The position numbers and the translations under genes were made by a program. DNA of 64,000 nt from Linum tenue (lineage: Eukaryota > Streptophyta > Magnoliopsida > Malpighiales > Linaceae), in NCBI GenBank assembly GCA_946122785.1, contig CAMGYJ010000010.1:51460162-51524161 (forward strand), written 5' to 3'. This document shows, in pieces, positions 21,426-35,200 of this stretch. The notes beneath the pieces are model-generated. The model searched no databases, was not told the origin of the DNA, and worked only from the letters and a program-made list of their open reading frames with translations. How positions within the stretch are numbered: the first letter of the stretch is position 1; each line of letters starts with the position of its first letter.

Positions 21426-24080
21426 GTAACCTAGAAAAAACTACAGCTTGCTTGCAGTCTAGATATAGAGGTGTTTTTTCTAGGATGCTGAATTCTCTGC
21501 TGTAGTGCTGATGCTTGTAGAGCAAGGGGCTAATCGATGATCGAGAGTAGTGGCTCAAGCTGTGAATATGTAAACGGCTAGGAGAAAGGTGTTGTGCTTA
21601 ACTCTTAGCCATCTTGTAGACTAAATTACTGGTAGTATTCATTCTGGCTCATAAATGTTGTCTGTGATTCTCCAGTTTAGTGAATCATGTTATAGTTAGT
21701 GCCAGTGGATTTGAGACTCAATCATCTCCTTGTTGCTTTCTCTTCTTCCATGGTTTTTCTTTATCATGGAGTTACTCCATCTCCAACTTGTTATTTATTC
21801 TTAAGCTGCTGCTCGTTGTTGCATCATCATCTTCATCTTTCAGTGAGGTGTTTTGATGTGGCCGAGCATAGCAAGTGTTGTTGTTGTCATTTGTCTTCAC
21901 CCTAAAGGTTGTGAACTGGTGATGTGTCTTATAGTTTGTTTATGGAACATGTATGGTTTCTCTGGTGGTCAAACTGTCACTGCTTTCAAGCTTTTTATGG
22001 GCACTGAGAGTGTCTGTTAATGAAACATTGTCTTAAAGTGCTCTGCCCTTGCTGTTTGTAAGGTTTTATTTGCAGTTTCAACTAAATTTGCTTATGCTGT
22101 CGCGGACCAACCTGGTAGGACTAGATGTTTGGGAGCGAGATTTTAATCAATGATCTCCTTGTCCTATACCGGTTCTGATGGTATTGCTACTTGTCCAGCT
22201 TGTGCATGTATACGAGGTGAGTCTGAGTATGAGCCATATGCATGGTTTCCATACTGCCAGACTGCTGTCACATTGATTCAACGTCCATTTCTCTCTGCTT
22301 GAATTGAAGATATGGTGTGAACCCTTTTTATATGGTTGGTTGATAGATAACCATTTCTGTCTATTGAAAAGATGGAATGCCCTCCGGACCCTCTTACCAG
22401 TGGCCGGCGGGTAACCATCAAGGAATATAGTGCAGCAACGGCCTTCACTGAGCCATGATGGACCTGAGCAAGCTTTGGCGCAGCCTGTACCTGAGTACAT
22501 GGACTTGGTTAATACGTTGAATGGGAGACTATATGGTACCAGCCATCATGGTATTGGGTACGCAGCTTGGTATCTGGTCCAATTGTTTGGTTCCTAGCTG
22601 CCCCTAGTCCGTATGAGCCGCTAATAATCAAAGGATTTGGCTGTCCCGTCGAAAGGGTACGTGATGGTGAAGAAGCAGATGATAGTGAGGTTCACGAAAT
22701 GAGGTAAAGAAATGAGGGATGCTGGTCATCTCCGTAACTCTTTTCTTCCTCAATCCGGTTACAGTCTTCACTGCTTTTGGTGAGGACCTCTATCCATTTT
22801 ACTTAGAAAATCCTATAGCCCCAACTGGGGCTGTCAAAATGGGTTGAGAAGCATTGACGGTTGAAAGTCGATGAATTTCTAACTGGTTTCAATTCAGATA
22901 AAACCGAAAGCTGCTAAAATCTAAACCCACATTCCTAGACACATACACACTGAAAAATGGTTTGTTCAAACTGAAATCGAACAATTAACGATGCTTAACT
23001 GTTTCGACTAGCCATTATCCTTATACTTTTTTTCGTAGAAGTGCCTTATCGGTTTTATGGGCATAGCAGTTAGGTATCGCTACGAGTAAATACTCATTGT
23101 TTTGTGGTGTATTGATATTGGTTTTGTGAATGGATAATGCTAATTTCTTTCAAACTTTGTGATGGCTAGTCAGTCAAATATCATAGCTTGAAAGTTTGAT
23201 CATGGCTTTCTCATTTTGCCTTCATCATCCCCAAATAGGCGTTGATCGCGAAGATTGATCGTTTGCGGTTGCTCAACACCAAATGAGATGTAAGGAAAAC
23301 TCCAGAGTATACACATAGAGACTCATTTAGCCATCAATCGTAAAGTTGTTTGCTTCACTGTAAACTAGTACAAAAAAGCAAGAAGAGAAATAGCTCTTGT
23401 TTTTATAGAATCACAGTCTTTTTGCAAATGGGGTTTCTTATGTTTCACTCTATAATTGGCATAAGAAATTTTACAAATAATGTAACAAGTAGCTATCCAT
23501 CTCTCTTGAAATAAATTTCAATGAGTATGTTTGAACCGCATTTATTCTAATCAATCAAATTTTCATCGGTGTTACTGTTTCATGCTTCTTCATAAACAGT
23601 TGTTTGTTTAGAGGTTTTTAATTATTATATTGTGACGAGTTGTTTGCTATTTTGTACAAGTAATCACGATAAAAAATTAATTAGGTGAAAACTCTGTTTT
23701 GTAGCTGTGCTTTCATATATGAATTCAGGTATGACGTTTAATAATATATATTGATGTTCATAGAAACTTGATGAATCTTGAACTTCTCTACAAATTAATT
23801 TCAACAAAAGTGAATACAAATCATTTTCTTACAAAAAGGACTCTAATTGTCTGCTGGCATTCTACAACTGAAGTTTAAAATTCCTTTCTAGACTAATGAG
23901 ATGCCACAATTTAATGGTAAACGGGAAACTAAGACACGGCTGCACCACCAAGTCAAAATTTGAATGTTATAGCCATAGAAGTAAGGACACCTATCTAGCT
24001 ACCCTACCCACATCTCTCTTTATATAATCCCCTCATTCCACCATAGCATAGCATAGCACACTTCAGAAAACAAAAAGGCC
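21426..24080. other. Intergenic, no gene seen
   Basis: The first few hundred bases are probably the 3' UTR of the RRM gene. Short open frames at 21699-21905 and 22147-22500 match nothing I know. The right end is the promoter of the first GST gene. Confidence 0.5.
24021..24027 (+). promoter_or_regulatory. TATA box of GST gene 1
   Basis: TATATAA lies 54 bp upstream of the ATG at 24081 in a C/T-rich core promoter context. Confidence 0.65.
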
Positions 24081-24891
24081 ATGGCGGCAAGAGAACCAGG
24101 AGAAGAAGAAGAAGTGAAGCTGATCAAGACATGGTCGAGCCCTTACGCCCTAAGGGCCGTTTGGGCTCTGAAGCTCAAAGGCATACCCTACGAGTCCATC
24201 GACGAAGATCTCACCCACAAGAGCGACATCCTCCTACATCACAACCCTGTCCACAAGAAAGTCCCTGTCCTCCTCCACCATGGAAGATCCATCTGTGAAT
24301 CCCTAGTAATCATCGAGTACATCGAGGAGACCTGGAGCCACAACCCACCCAGGCTGTTGCCTGAGGATCCTCTCCAGCGAGCCGAAACTCGTTTCTGGGC
24401 GAAATTCGTAGATGACAAGGTATGAGTAGTATGACCTCCGTCACGTGTTTACTGACGAGTTATTGCGATCAACTAGTGGTCAATATCGATGCGACATGCT
24501 GCTTGCTCGCGTGCAGGCACTGCCGTCGATATGGCAAGCGTTCTCGAAGGAAGGTAAGGAGCAGGAGCAAGGCCTGTCCGAAACAGCAGAGCATTTCAGG
24601 TTGCTGGAGGCAGAGCTGAAGAAGAAGAAGAAGAGATTGTTCTTCGGCGGGGAGGAGATCGGAATCGTGGACATCGCGCTGGGCTGGGTGGTGAACTTGG
24701 TGCCACTGTTCGAACGAATCCTGGGAGTGAAATTTCTGGACGAGGAACGTCATCCGGCGTTGTTGGAGTGGAGGCAGAGGATGTCCGATGTGGATGTGGT
24801 CAAAGAGAGCTGGCCGCCTCGCGACAAACTCGTCGCCAAGTGGACGGCCATCCGCGAGCGTTGCGTGGGGAAGGCGGCTGCAAACGAATGA
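24081..24891 (+). CDS. Tau-class glutathione S-transferase, copy 1
   Basis: Two exons (24081-24419, 24517-24891) encode 237 residues, the usual tau-class length and intron position. The thioredoxin-like N-domain begins [13 protein letters not shown], with the Ser region that activates glutathione. It contains the [11 protein letters not shown] cis-Pro motif and the [11 protein letters not shown] glutathione-binding motif. Exon 2 holds the helical C-domain, with a run of lysines (about residues 160-166). The cytosolic enzyme conjugates glutathione to electrophiles, herbicides and stress products. It is a tandem partner of the copy at 26253. Confidence 0.95.
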
Positions 24892-25228
24892 GAGGAATTA
24901 AGAGTGGGCTTGCAAAATTTGAGTGTAGTGTAGTTTAGGTGTTGGATATTGACGTGAAAGTCCGTCCAATTAGAGAGGCTCAGGTTCCACAGGGCCCAAA
25001 CAACTATTTTGTTGCTCAAAGCTGAGGGCCCAAATAATAAAAACTTATACGATGATCTGTACATAACAAGTTTAGTAGTAATGATCTATAGCTATTATCT
25101 TCTTTTTTGGGGGGTACGTTTAGGTTGTAATCTTTACCATTAGTATCCAGTCTTGATATGCACCTGTAGTCTATCCAAATGATGTATGAAATAGAATGAT
25201 TAAAGTCTTTTAGACCCCGTATGGTATC
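24892..25228. other. GST spacer, left part
   Basis: Probable 3' UTR of GST copy 1 and AT-rich spacer; no gene. Confidence 0.5.
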
Positions 25229-25581
25229 TGTTTGAGCCTAGAACGTACTAGGCGGTTGTGAGGCTCCGATCTGGACTCCTTCGTCTGACCTTCTCGAGAG
25301 GGGAAGAATCTGTGAAGCGGGGGGCGGCCCCCGGGATCTACGCTCCGACGCCCAAGTTAGTACGATATAGGATGAGGTTTATGGTATGTAGAGAGAGAGA
25401 GTTTAGAGAGAGACCTTAGGGTTAGAGTGTGGGAAGGGAAGAGAGGATCCTTGGGTTGGAGGCTTTGGCCTCCTTATATATAGAGCTTGGGGCCTCCTTG
25501 AGTGGGCTTGGGCCCGGGACGCCTTGCGGTGGGCTTGGGCACGTTTATAGTCGTGTAGGCATATTAATCCATTTCCCAACA
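25229..25581 (-). mobile_element. Solo LTR of a related Tat-type family (about 353 bp)
   Basis: It begins TGTTTGAGCCTAGAA and ends CCCAACA, the same terminal words as the LTRs of the full element at 27077-37812. The first 27 bp are nearly identical, and AG-rich and GGGCTTGGGC-type stretches are shared in style. The middle differs, so it belongs to a sister family or an old copy. I could not find a matching 5-bp duplication at its flanks, so recombination or truncation is possible. Confidence 0.6.
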
Positions 25582-26252
25582 TCAAAGCAAGTGGTTAGCA
25601 ATTCTTATTTTTATTAGCTATTATTGAGTTCAAAATATCATAAAATTGATGAGTAAGATCTTGATAATGTAAATATTGTGACAACTAACAAATAATAAAC
25701 AGAAAAAAATTCGTACAAAAGATTTGAAATATTGTTTAAGAATACAACTCGACGCTAACACACCGGTAAGACTGTTTATTAATTTTTTTAAAAAAAATTC
25801 ATAAAATATCATTGTGATTACTAAACAGAAATATGCGGTAGAATGGAATAAACTCTTGAACAATATAAAAATGTGAACAATATAAAAATGTGATGAAGAA
25901 TCACATCAACCATACCGATATCTACATATATGATTTATTGTATTCATGAAAATTAATTAAATATACAACTATACACGAACTCTTCACCTTTTTTCGAGAT
26001 GTTCTAATGAATTAGCAATGTAATTGATTAGGACAGCTCCGATCATATATACAATAAATCACATGCACATGCAGACAACTGTCTGTGATTACGGCAACCA
26101 TGTTGTTAATTACATCTTAATTATATTATTCCACAGCCAGCCAGCCAAAAGGGTGCTCGATCTCTACGTAAAGAGCTACCCCAAGCTCTCTTTAAAATTT
26201 AAATACATACATGCCCATCATTAATTATGTAGAGATTATCCCATCGACCGCC
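25582..26252. other. AT-rich spacer and promoter of GST copy 2
   Basis: No gene is visible. It contains the promoter of the GST gene starting at 26253, with a weak TTTAAATA signal about 40 bp upstream. Confidence 0.45.
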
Positions 26253-29200
26253 ATGGCCGAGAAAGGAGGAGGAGAAGAAGTGAAGGTGTTGAAGACATGG
26301 TCGAGCTTGTTCGGACTGAGGGTCATTTGGGCGCTGAAGCTCAAAGGCATACCCTACGACTCCATTGATGAAGACCTCGCCAACAAGAGCGATCTGCTTC
26401 TGCAGTACAACCCTGTCCACAAGAAGGTCCCTGTCCTCATTCACAACGGGAAGCCCGTCTGTGAATCGCTCGTGATCCTCGAGTACATCGACGAGGCTTG
26501 GAGCCAGAACCCGCCTAGGTTGTTGCCTCGGGATCCCGTCCAGCGCGCCTCGGCTCGCTTCTGGGCCAAATTTGCCGACGAGAAGGTACGTTATTTGGTG
26601 TTACTTACGTAGATCCGTTATTGAACCTCTCTAATCAATGCGAGTTATTAGGATCGCGTGGTTCTTGACACGGTACGTATGAGAGTGAGTCTTTTTTTTT
26701 TCGACGGCGAGAGGTATTCTGCTCGAATCGTCAGTGACCCATTTCTGAATTGTACAAACTTCAAATTTGGGGTGTGGGTAAGGTTTCGGTTCGAACCGGA
26801 TCAAACTCATGAGAACTATGGTTCAATAGTGTAAGACATCTTATAATCAATGACCAACTTATCAATATTGCATGCGGTCCGATCCGGTCCAAATGATAAT
26901 TCGGTCCAATTTTCTTCAGTATTTATAAAATCCATGAGACTTTACCACATTTCATTCGGTTTGGTATGAGCCGATCCAAACGTCGGTGTGGTCGGATACA
27001 GACCAAACCGTTGCACATTCCTATTCAAGCCCATATATATATATTAGTATGTTGTAAAATATCTATTATATCGAACTGTTTGAGCCTAGAATGTACTAGG
27101 CGGATTGTAGAGAACGAGTGAAGCGTCTGTTCCAGATGATGGGGGGACTCCAAACTCCTGCAAAACAAGGGCCCGTGGGCGGTCACCCAGGGCACTCTCC
27201 GATGCTTGAGTTAGAGAGAGAATGAGAACCTTTGTGTTTATTTAGAGAGAGAGAGTAGTAGTTAGTTTACCATCAATGCAGATATGAATGTATTTATAGT
27301 GGTCTGGTCTGGGTTTCGGGCATTAAATGCCATTGTCAGGCGTCCTAGGCTGACCCTACCATACCTAGACCGCCTACGGCGGGCAATTAATGCTCAGTCC
27401 TGCGGTGTTCGAGGTGGGTATCTTCGGAAGATCTCGCCCCATACCGAGCAACGGCTCCTTGTGTCAGGCGGCCTACTGCCTGTCCCATCCTAGGGCGGCC
27501 GCCCTCCTTTCCCTGTTCCCCATGCCTGCTCCTCGGGTCCCTCAGCGGGCTTCGGGCCTTTCGACGGGCCTTTCTCCTTGGGCCTTCCGTGGGCCTCCAA
27601 GCCCAGTACCGCTCAGCTATGGCCCAACAATTGCCCCTTAGTCGTGAAAAGCAACGGGTTTTGGCGGCTACTCTTTATACCAAATGGCTGAGCGGTCCCC
27701 ATAATTACCGCTGCCTACCATTCTGCCCCTGGCCGCCACAGAGACATGGTTTTCACAACTGTTCTATCCTCTTTCCTGTGCTACTCAGCTTCTTCCTAGT
27801 GATTTCCTCCACACCCGCTGCTTACCCGTTAAGCGGTCAACGTTGCTGTTCGCCTGGCTTTTAGGCGATTCCGCTGTCCATCCCCCTTTCGGGCGGTTTG
27901 TTGGACAAATGCATTCCCATCTAGCATCCGTTCTGGTCATTAGGCGGTTCCGCTGTCCACCCCCTTTTTGGGCGAGTGTCGGCCAAATGATTTCCCATTT
28001 GGCCGGCATTCTTCTTGGTCTTTAGGCGATTCCGCTGTCCACCCCCTTTTCGGGCGGCGGTCGTTGGACAAATGCCTTCCCATCTGGCCGTCGTTCTTTC
28101 TGGTCTTTAGGCGATTCCGCTGTCCACCCTCCTTTTAGGCGGTTGTCGGACAAATGACTTCCCATCTGGCCGCCATTCTTGCTTGGTCTTTAGGCGACTC
28201 TGCGTCCCCTTATTAGGCGGTCGTATTTGTCTGTGCTTTGCCTCTTGCCGCCTCGTCTTCCGCGTTGTGTCACACCGCCTTTTTCTTTTGCCACGTGTCA
28301 GCCTTGGACTTCGGGCCCTGACATCGGGCAGCTACCACGTCCAATCACCTGCCCGTGTTTTGAATTTCGTAGGCTAGGGTTTGCCCTAGGCTACTCAACC
28401 GTCGCCTCCCTTTCTTCTCGCCTTGCCTATTTATACTTACCCCATCTTCCTTCTTTCATTCTTCTACTTTTCCCCGAAAACTCAATTTCCTCTATTCTGC
28501 CTCTCTCGCCAAGATTGCTCGGTGCTCCCGCTTTTCCCTCTCTTCCTACTTGCGCGATAGCAATTCTCTGTCTCCGTCGCGAGCAGACTTCCTTGCCAAA
28601 CTTCAACGACGCCAGAAGCGAGCCAAGAGGAAACACCGGCGGCAACTGACGATGGATTCGCAAAGCACTGCCCCTTCCGACAGTCAGAACCAGCATCTTT
28701 CCGGCGACGTGGCCGCCGTATTGACTTCCAGCGACGCCGCCGCTACTTCTGGTGACGTTAGGACCTCTAGCGTGAGCGTCCCTCGCTCGTCGGCAAAGTC
28801 CGGGAGCGGTTCCGGCGGGCCACCATCTGGGACTCGGCAAATAGCTCCAGGTACAATCTTCTTCTTGCTATTACACGCATGACTTCAGAACTAGGGCTTT
28901 GGTTTTTCTGAGCGCGTGGAGTTTAGTGCGGTCTCCTTAGTGATTTTTAGACGGTCTTTATTATGACCTTTTAGGAATAGAACTGGATCTGGCTCCTGAT
29001 GCGGGAACGTCCGGCGCTCGGCGTGGGGCGTCTTCCGGGGTTGGCGATAACCTCGAGGCCTTTAGTTATTCCGAAGCCGAGAGTGAACCGCCACAGAACC
29101 CGTCTCGTATTGACCTTTCCGACGATGCCCCTGAAGACCGCCGTGAGGATGAAGAAGGGGAATTGTCCCTCTCTCTGACTTTATCCGACTCACGACCCGT

Positions 29201-32200
29201 GGAGGCTTTCCAAGCCATCCATGACGATGCCTACCGGGTCAGGCTGCACGAGGATATGTGGGAAGGGGAGGCCGTTCCCCAAAGCGCGTACACTCAGGGA
29301 CCGCCTAACAAGGCCGCCTTCAAGCCTCACCAGGTTCTTCGACAATTAAAGGCGCACGGGCTCCCTACCGAATGGGATTATGCGGCTCCTACTCCCGAGG
29401 GACGGTCTGGTTCTTGCCCGGGCGGTTGGATCCCTATACACGTGGAGCACCTCCGAATGGGTCTGACTTTCCCTATTGATAACCTTCTTACTCGGACGCT
29501 CCTCTTTCTCAACTGCACCTTAGGGAGGCTATCTCCGGGTATAATATTCCACTCCATAGCTTTCCGGGCCGCTTGCGCAAAAATTGGCGAAACGCCTTCG
29601 TTTGATGCGTTCCGTCAGTTATACAAGATGAGGGGTTCGGACAACTGCTGGTCTTGTTATCGCCGAGAGTCCCGTGTCGGCATTGTTAGCGGGGCGCCCA
29701 AGCTAGATTCTCCTTGGTTCAACGAGTATTTCTTTGCTCGCCCCCAGGGTACATGGTATTCGGGGGAAGTTGAACCGCCAACCGGCTTCTCTTTTGGCGA
29801 CAAGAAGGATTGGAACACTGATATCGATGGCCTGGAGCCCGTCAAACCGCTGTTGAAGCGGATCGTGAGCGCTCTACAAATTCGTCTTCCTCCGAAGGGC
29901 GATGATAATGCTCTTGAGATTGTTCGGCGGTTTCATGGTTAGTTATTTTCCTTCGTGTGTTAGACGAACCTCTCATGTGCTCCGCTTATGTATTTACTTT
30001 TCAGGCACTCGGCGGTACGCATCTGCTGCTCGACCGCCCAAGCCCGGGAGATCTGCCCCCGTTTCTTCCAGTCCGGCTCCTTCTGACCCTTCCGCGACGG
30101 CCGCCGTCCTTTCACTGTCCCCTTCCCAGAAGCAGCTGGTCGCCAGCCGCTCAGGAGTTCTGAAGCTGTCCGAACCGTCGAAGAGGACTTCCGTCAAACG
30201 GCCCTTGGATATTACTACCTCCAAGGACTTGATATCGGCTGCTGGGGAGGGAAGGCTGAAGGGGGTCGCGTTTGAGAAGCCGGTCACTCCCATCGATCCA
30301 TACCTTGCTTCGAAGAAGCAGAAGAGGACCTCTGTCGACACTTCAGTGTCGTTCTCCTCGAATGCGTCCTTGTACCCTGCTGCTGCTAAACGTGCTATGC
30401 ACGTGATCTCTGAGGGTTTGGCGGTTCCGGAGGACTTCACTCACGTCGCGGGTACCCCTGTGCTGACTTCAGAAACCAAGCATCTGGCGTCGACGACTTC
30501 CCGTTACTTCTTTGCGGTTTGCGCTCAACTTTGTCTCGTTTTCCTTGTACTTTTTCAAATTTAGACTAACTTTGCAAACTGTCTTTTTGTAGGCCCAATT
30601 TGGTTTAAACCAGATAATGCTGCACAACGACCGCCTTCTTAGTGACCTTGATGACGAGAAGACGAAGGTCCTTAAGCTTGAGGATCAGGTGAAAGAAGGC
30701 CGCGAAGGGCTAAGGGCGGAAGTGCGGGAAGAGGTTGTGAAGGAGCAGGAGCAGCTGGTAGAGGACAAGGACGCTCAGATCGAGGCGGGGAAGGAGGCAA
30801 CAAAGAAAGCCCTGGAAGATGCCGACCGCCTGCGATCTGAACTCAAGGAGTCTCAGGCCCGCGAGGGCGCTCTTCAGGCTGAATTGACCAAACTTCGGCT
30901 TGAGAAGTCCGAGCTGCAGGACGCCCGAGATGCAGATATTCTGAAGGCCGCCCAGGAAGCGAGGGAATCGTTTTGGACGTCAGCGGAGTTTCAGGCCGCT
31001 GATGATGAGAAGTATCAAAAATTGCTCCGCGACACCGTGGCTGCCATTCGTCATTGGTTCCGTCGTGAGTACCCCGAGGTGGTGTGGGACACCAACTCGA
31101 TATGGGATGCTGTCGAGTTCTGGGGAGATGACGACGTCAATTCGGAGGCGCCTGACGAGATCCGCCCTGTTGCCAGCTCTGCTGTCGAGACTCCGGGAAC
31201 CGCCGAGAATGTGGATGCTACCGAGAATGCTGCGGAGCAGGAGGGCGTCCAGCATGGTGCATCTCAAGCGGAGACCGTTTAATTAACTTGTCTTTTTCTT
31301 TCCAACTAATTCTGCCTTGGGCAGTGGATATTTTTGGCTTCTCGTAGAGACGCCTTTGATGGGTTGTTTGTCTTCTTTTTTTTTTTTTTTTTTTTATCGT
31401 ATCGTGCTTGGATTAGCTTTTGCCATCTTTTTGACAGCCGCTCATGTTTCGATGTTGTGATATGTTGCTTGTGTCGGCGACTCATGCCTTGTGGCCGCCA
31501 AGTTATGCATGCTTAGTCTAGGAGTTCCCTTTAGCGGTTGCCTGCCTATTTACTAACGCTTAGTAGCGATTAGATATTCCTTGTGTGCCACCTGTGTCGG
31601 CGATTCCTGCTTTGAAGCTGTTATACATGGATGCCCGTTAGTGGCCGTATGTTCGTCTATTAGCGCTTTGTAGCGATTGTGTACTGGCCCGATAACGCTA
31701 AGTAACGTTTTAGCTTTTACGACCGCGCTCGCTCGGAGGCGGTTGCTAGGTTCATAGCTCGTGCTAGGAAAATGGGCGCTCAGTGGCGTTTTTAAAGGAA
31801 AATGGGCGCTCAGGGGCGCTTTAATATAGATTTGTGCCCCCCACTTACGATAGCGGTAGGCTTACATGGGTCCTCCCCCAAAAGTAGGCGCGCGTTACAG
31901 ATGCGCGCCTAAACACAAAAGACTCGGCGGTCAACAGCTTTACTCAAAGTACTTCTTCAAGTGGATGGCATTCCACGTCTTTGCTACCGGCCTTCCCTCC
32001 ATTGTAGCGAGTATGTACGTCGCCGTGCCTATCTTCTCTCCCACTAGGTAGGGACCTTCCCATCCGGCTGCCAGCTTTCCATGCCCTTCTCTCTGTTCGA
32101 AGTTTCTCTTTAAGACCATGTCTCCTTCTTCTAGCGGTCTTGGCTTTACTTTAGCGTTGTAAGCTTTTGCTACCTTCAGCTTTTCCTCAAGAGTTCTGAC

Positions 32201-35200
32201 TAGAGCTGCGTCTCTTCTTGTTTCGATCATGTCCAGCTGGTGGAGCAGCTTCTTGTGGTTATCCTCCGAACTGTAAGCCTGGACGCGGAGTGATGGCAAT
32301 GCTAGCTCTGTTGGTGCGACCGCTTCCGAGCCGTAAGTCAGAGCAAATGGCGTTTCCCCGGTGGCCTGTTTGTAGTTCGTTCGATGCGCCCACAAGACGT
32401 GAGGAAGTTCAGCGGTCCACCCTCCTTTTGCTTCCTTCAGCCTTCGCTTCAATCCTCGCAGGATTAGCTTGTTGGACGACTCCACTTGCCCGTTCGCTTG
32501 AGGAAACGCCACAGATGCCATCTTGCAGATGATGCGGTTCTTTGAACAGAAGTTTTCGAACGGTCTGCAGTCAAACTGTGTGCCATGATCAGTTATAATG
32601 GTATGAGGAGTTCCGAACCTGATCATGATATTGTTGAATAGGAACTTTTGGATCTTGGCACTGGTGATTGTGTCTAGCGGTTCTGCTTCAATCCATTTCG
32701 TAAAGTAGTCGACCGCTACAACCAGGTACTTCTTTCCCAATGGAGCGGTAGGGAACGGTCCGAGGAGATCAAGGCCCCATTGTGCGAATGGCCACGGCCC
32801 TGTGATACTCTTCAGCTGCTCGCTCGGCAAGTGTTGCTTGCTTGCATGGATTTGACACTCGTGGCATTTCTGAACCGCTTCCATAGCATCCCTTTTCACC
32901 GTCGGCCAATAGTATCCTTGCAGCAAGACCGTACGCTCCAGGCTCCGCGGCCCAGAGTGCGTCGCACATGTTCCTTGGTGAATCTCTTTCACCATCCACC
33001 TAGCTTCCTCCGGACCGAGACACTTCAAGTATGCCCCTGAGAAAGACCTCTTGCACAGCTGTCCCTCTACCATGGCGTAGTGGGCGGCCCTTCTTCTTAG
33101 CGCCTTGGCTGAAACTGCGTCGTCAGGAACGACGTCGCTTTGCAAATAGTTGATCAGTGGGGACCGCCAATCGAGGTTCTCTTCCTCTAGAGCCAGCACT
33201 TCTCCTGCCGTGACCACTTCCTTTGTTACCGTTATTTGGCGCTCCCCTTCGAAATCCATGGCGGTTGCCAATTTGGAAAGGGCGTCTGCATGGTGATTGT
33301 CTTCTCTTTTCACATGCTCTAATTTCCAATAGTCTAGCTGAGACAATACCCCTTTGACCGCCCCTGCAAGCTTGACGAGCGCTTCTTCTTTCACTTCATA
33401 ACTCTCCAGAACCTGATTGACCACCAACAAAGAGTCGGAGTATATGTGTATGTGTGAGGCCCCTAGGTTGGTTGCGATTTTCAACCCGGTGAGGAGCGCT
33501 TCGTACTCCGCTACATTGTTGGTCTTCAGCTCGAGGAACCGGTGGGATATCTCATGGACCACTCCTTTAGGCGATTCAAGGACAATTCCTGCTCCTGCCC
33601 CTCCCTTTCCAGCGGCTCCGTCGACAAATAGGCGCCAAACTTCGGCCTCCTCCCTGCTGTCCAAACTGAAGCCTTCGGCGATGAAATCCGCTAATACTTG
33701 TCCCTTGATGGAGGGCCTCGGGGCGTATGATATGTCGTACTCACTAAGTTCGACCGCCCACTTGGTCATTCGACCTGACACGTCCATTCCCTTCAGGATT
33801 TTTCTTAGCGGGAGGTTTGAGAGGATGACTATTTGGTGCTCTTGAAAATAAGGGCGGAGCTTCCTAGCGGCCGTTACCACCGCTAAGACCGCTCTTTCGA
33901 TAGGCATGTACCGCTTCTCTGCTGGAAGGAGTGCCTTACTCACATAGTAGATTGGGTGGTCTGAGCCGTCTCCATCTCTTCGTACCAGAACTGAACTGAC
34001 CGCTTGATCAGAGACCGCCAAGTAGAGGTACAATGACTCGCCTGGCCGCGGGGCACTCAGCACTGGTGGTGAGGTGAGCTGCTCCGTTAACTGAAAGAAC
34101 GCCTTATCGCATTCTGCGCTCCATTGTGAGCGAGACGCTGACTTTTTGAGCATTTGAAAGAAGGGAGAACACTTATCTGCGGCTCTGGGAATAAAACGGC
34201 TTAAGGCGGCCATTTTCCCATTGAACGCTTGAATTTCCTTTACGCTCTGGGGCGGTCTCAAGCTCATGATGGCCTCTATCTGCTTTGGGTTTGCCTCTAT
34301 TCCTCTCCGGGTAATCATGAACCCTAAGAATTTTCCCGCTTTGGCTCCAAACACGCACTTGAGCGGGTTTAATCGCAGGCGCTCCTTCCTCAGGCTCTCG
34401 AATGTCTCTCTCAGGTCTTTCAGGTGATCCTCCTCCTTTTTGCTTTTGACCAGGACATCGTCTACGTATGCCTCCACGTTTCTTCCTAGTTGACCTTTGA
34501 AGACCGCATCTATCATTCTTTGATATGTTGCCCCCGCGTTCTTGAGGCCGAACGGCATGACCGTGTAACAGTAATTGCCCATGTGAGTCATAAACGCGGT
34601 CTTCTCCTGGTCTTCTTCCGACAAGCGTATTTGATGATAACCGGAGAACATGTCTAGGAAGCTTAGACTCTCATGATTAGCGGTTGCATCTATAAGCTGG
34701 TCTATCCTTGGCAAAGGATATGCGTCTTTCGGGCAGGCTGCATTCAAGTTGGTGAAATCTATGCACATCCTCCACAGTCCCGAGGCCTTCCGGACGAAGA
34801 CTGGATTTGAAAGCCAAGTTGGGTACTTGACTTCTCTTATGAAACCGGCTTTCAGCAACCGCTTAACCTCCTCTTCCAATGCCATCTGTTTTTCAAGCGA
34901 AGCGTTCCTCCGCCTCTGCTGAACCGGCTTCGCTTTGATTTTTACCGACAGATGATGTTCAGCAAGCTCCCGCGAGACGCCTGGCATGTCCTCTGAGGTC
35001 CATGCGAACAGGTCTTTATACTCTTTGAGGAGCGCCAACAGCTCGCGTGCCTTGTCTTCCGCCAGGTGAGAGGAGATTCTTACTTTCTTCTCGGGCTCCG
35101 CACTGTCCAGTATAACTTCTGCGTCCCCCTCCACTGCCTCGGGCCGGGGGTGACTTCCTCTGGTATCCACTAGGTCCACTTCTAAGCTTTGTATGGTTGC

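Noticed and set aside
22147..22500. 117-codon minus-strand frame downstream of the RRM gene
   Set aside because: No family resemblance and no supporting splice or promoter signals.
22820..23050. GGGGCTGTCAAAATGGG start resembling a hAT end
   Set aside because: No matching right end or duplication was found.
26211..26252. Upstream in-frame ATG for GST copy 2
   Set aside because: The first copy and the family start at the position of 26253; the extra 14 residues match nothing.
26769..27023. Possible hAT-like element in the GST intron, left of the retrotransposon (GGGGTGTGGG... to ...GCACATTCC)
   Set aside because: The ends are only partly complementary and I find no 8-bp duplication.
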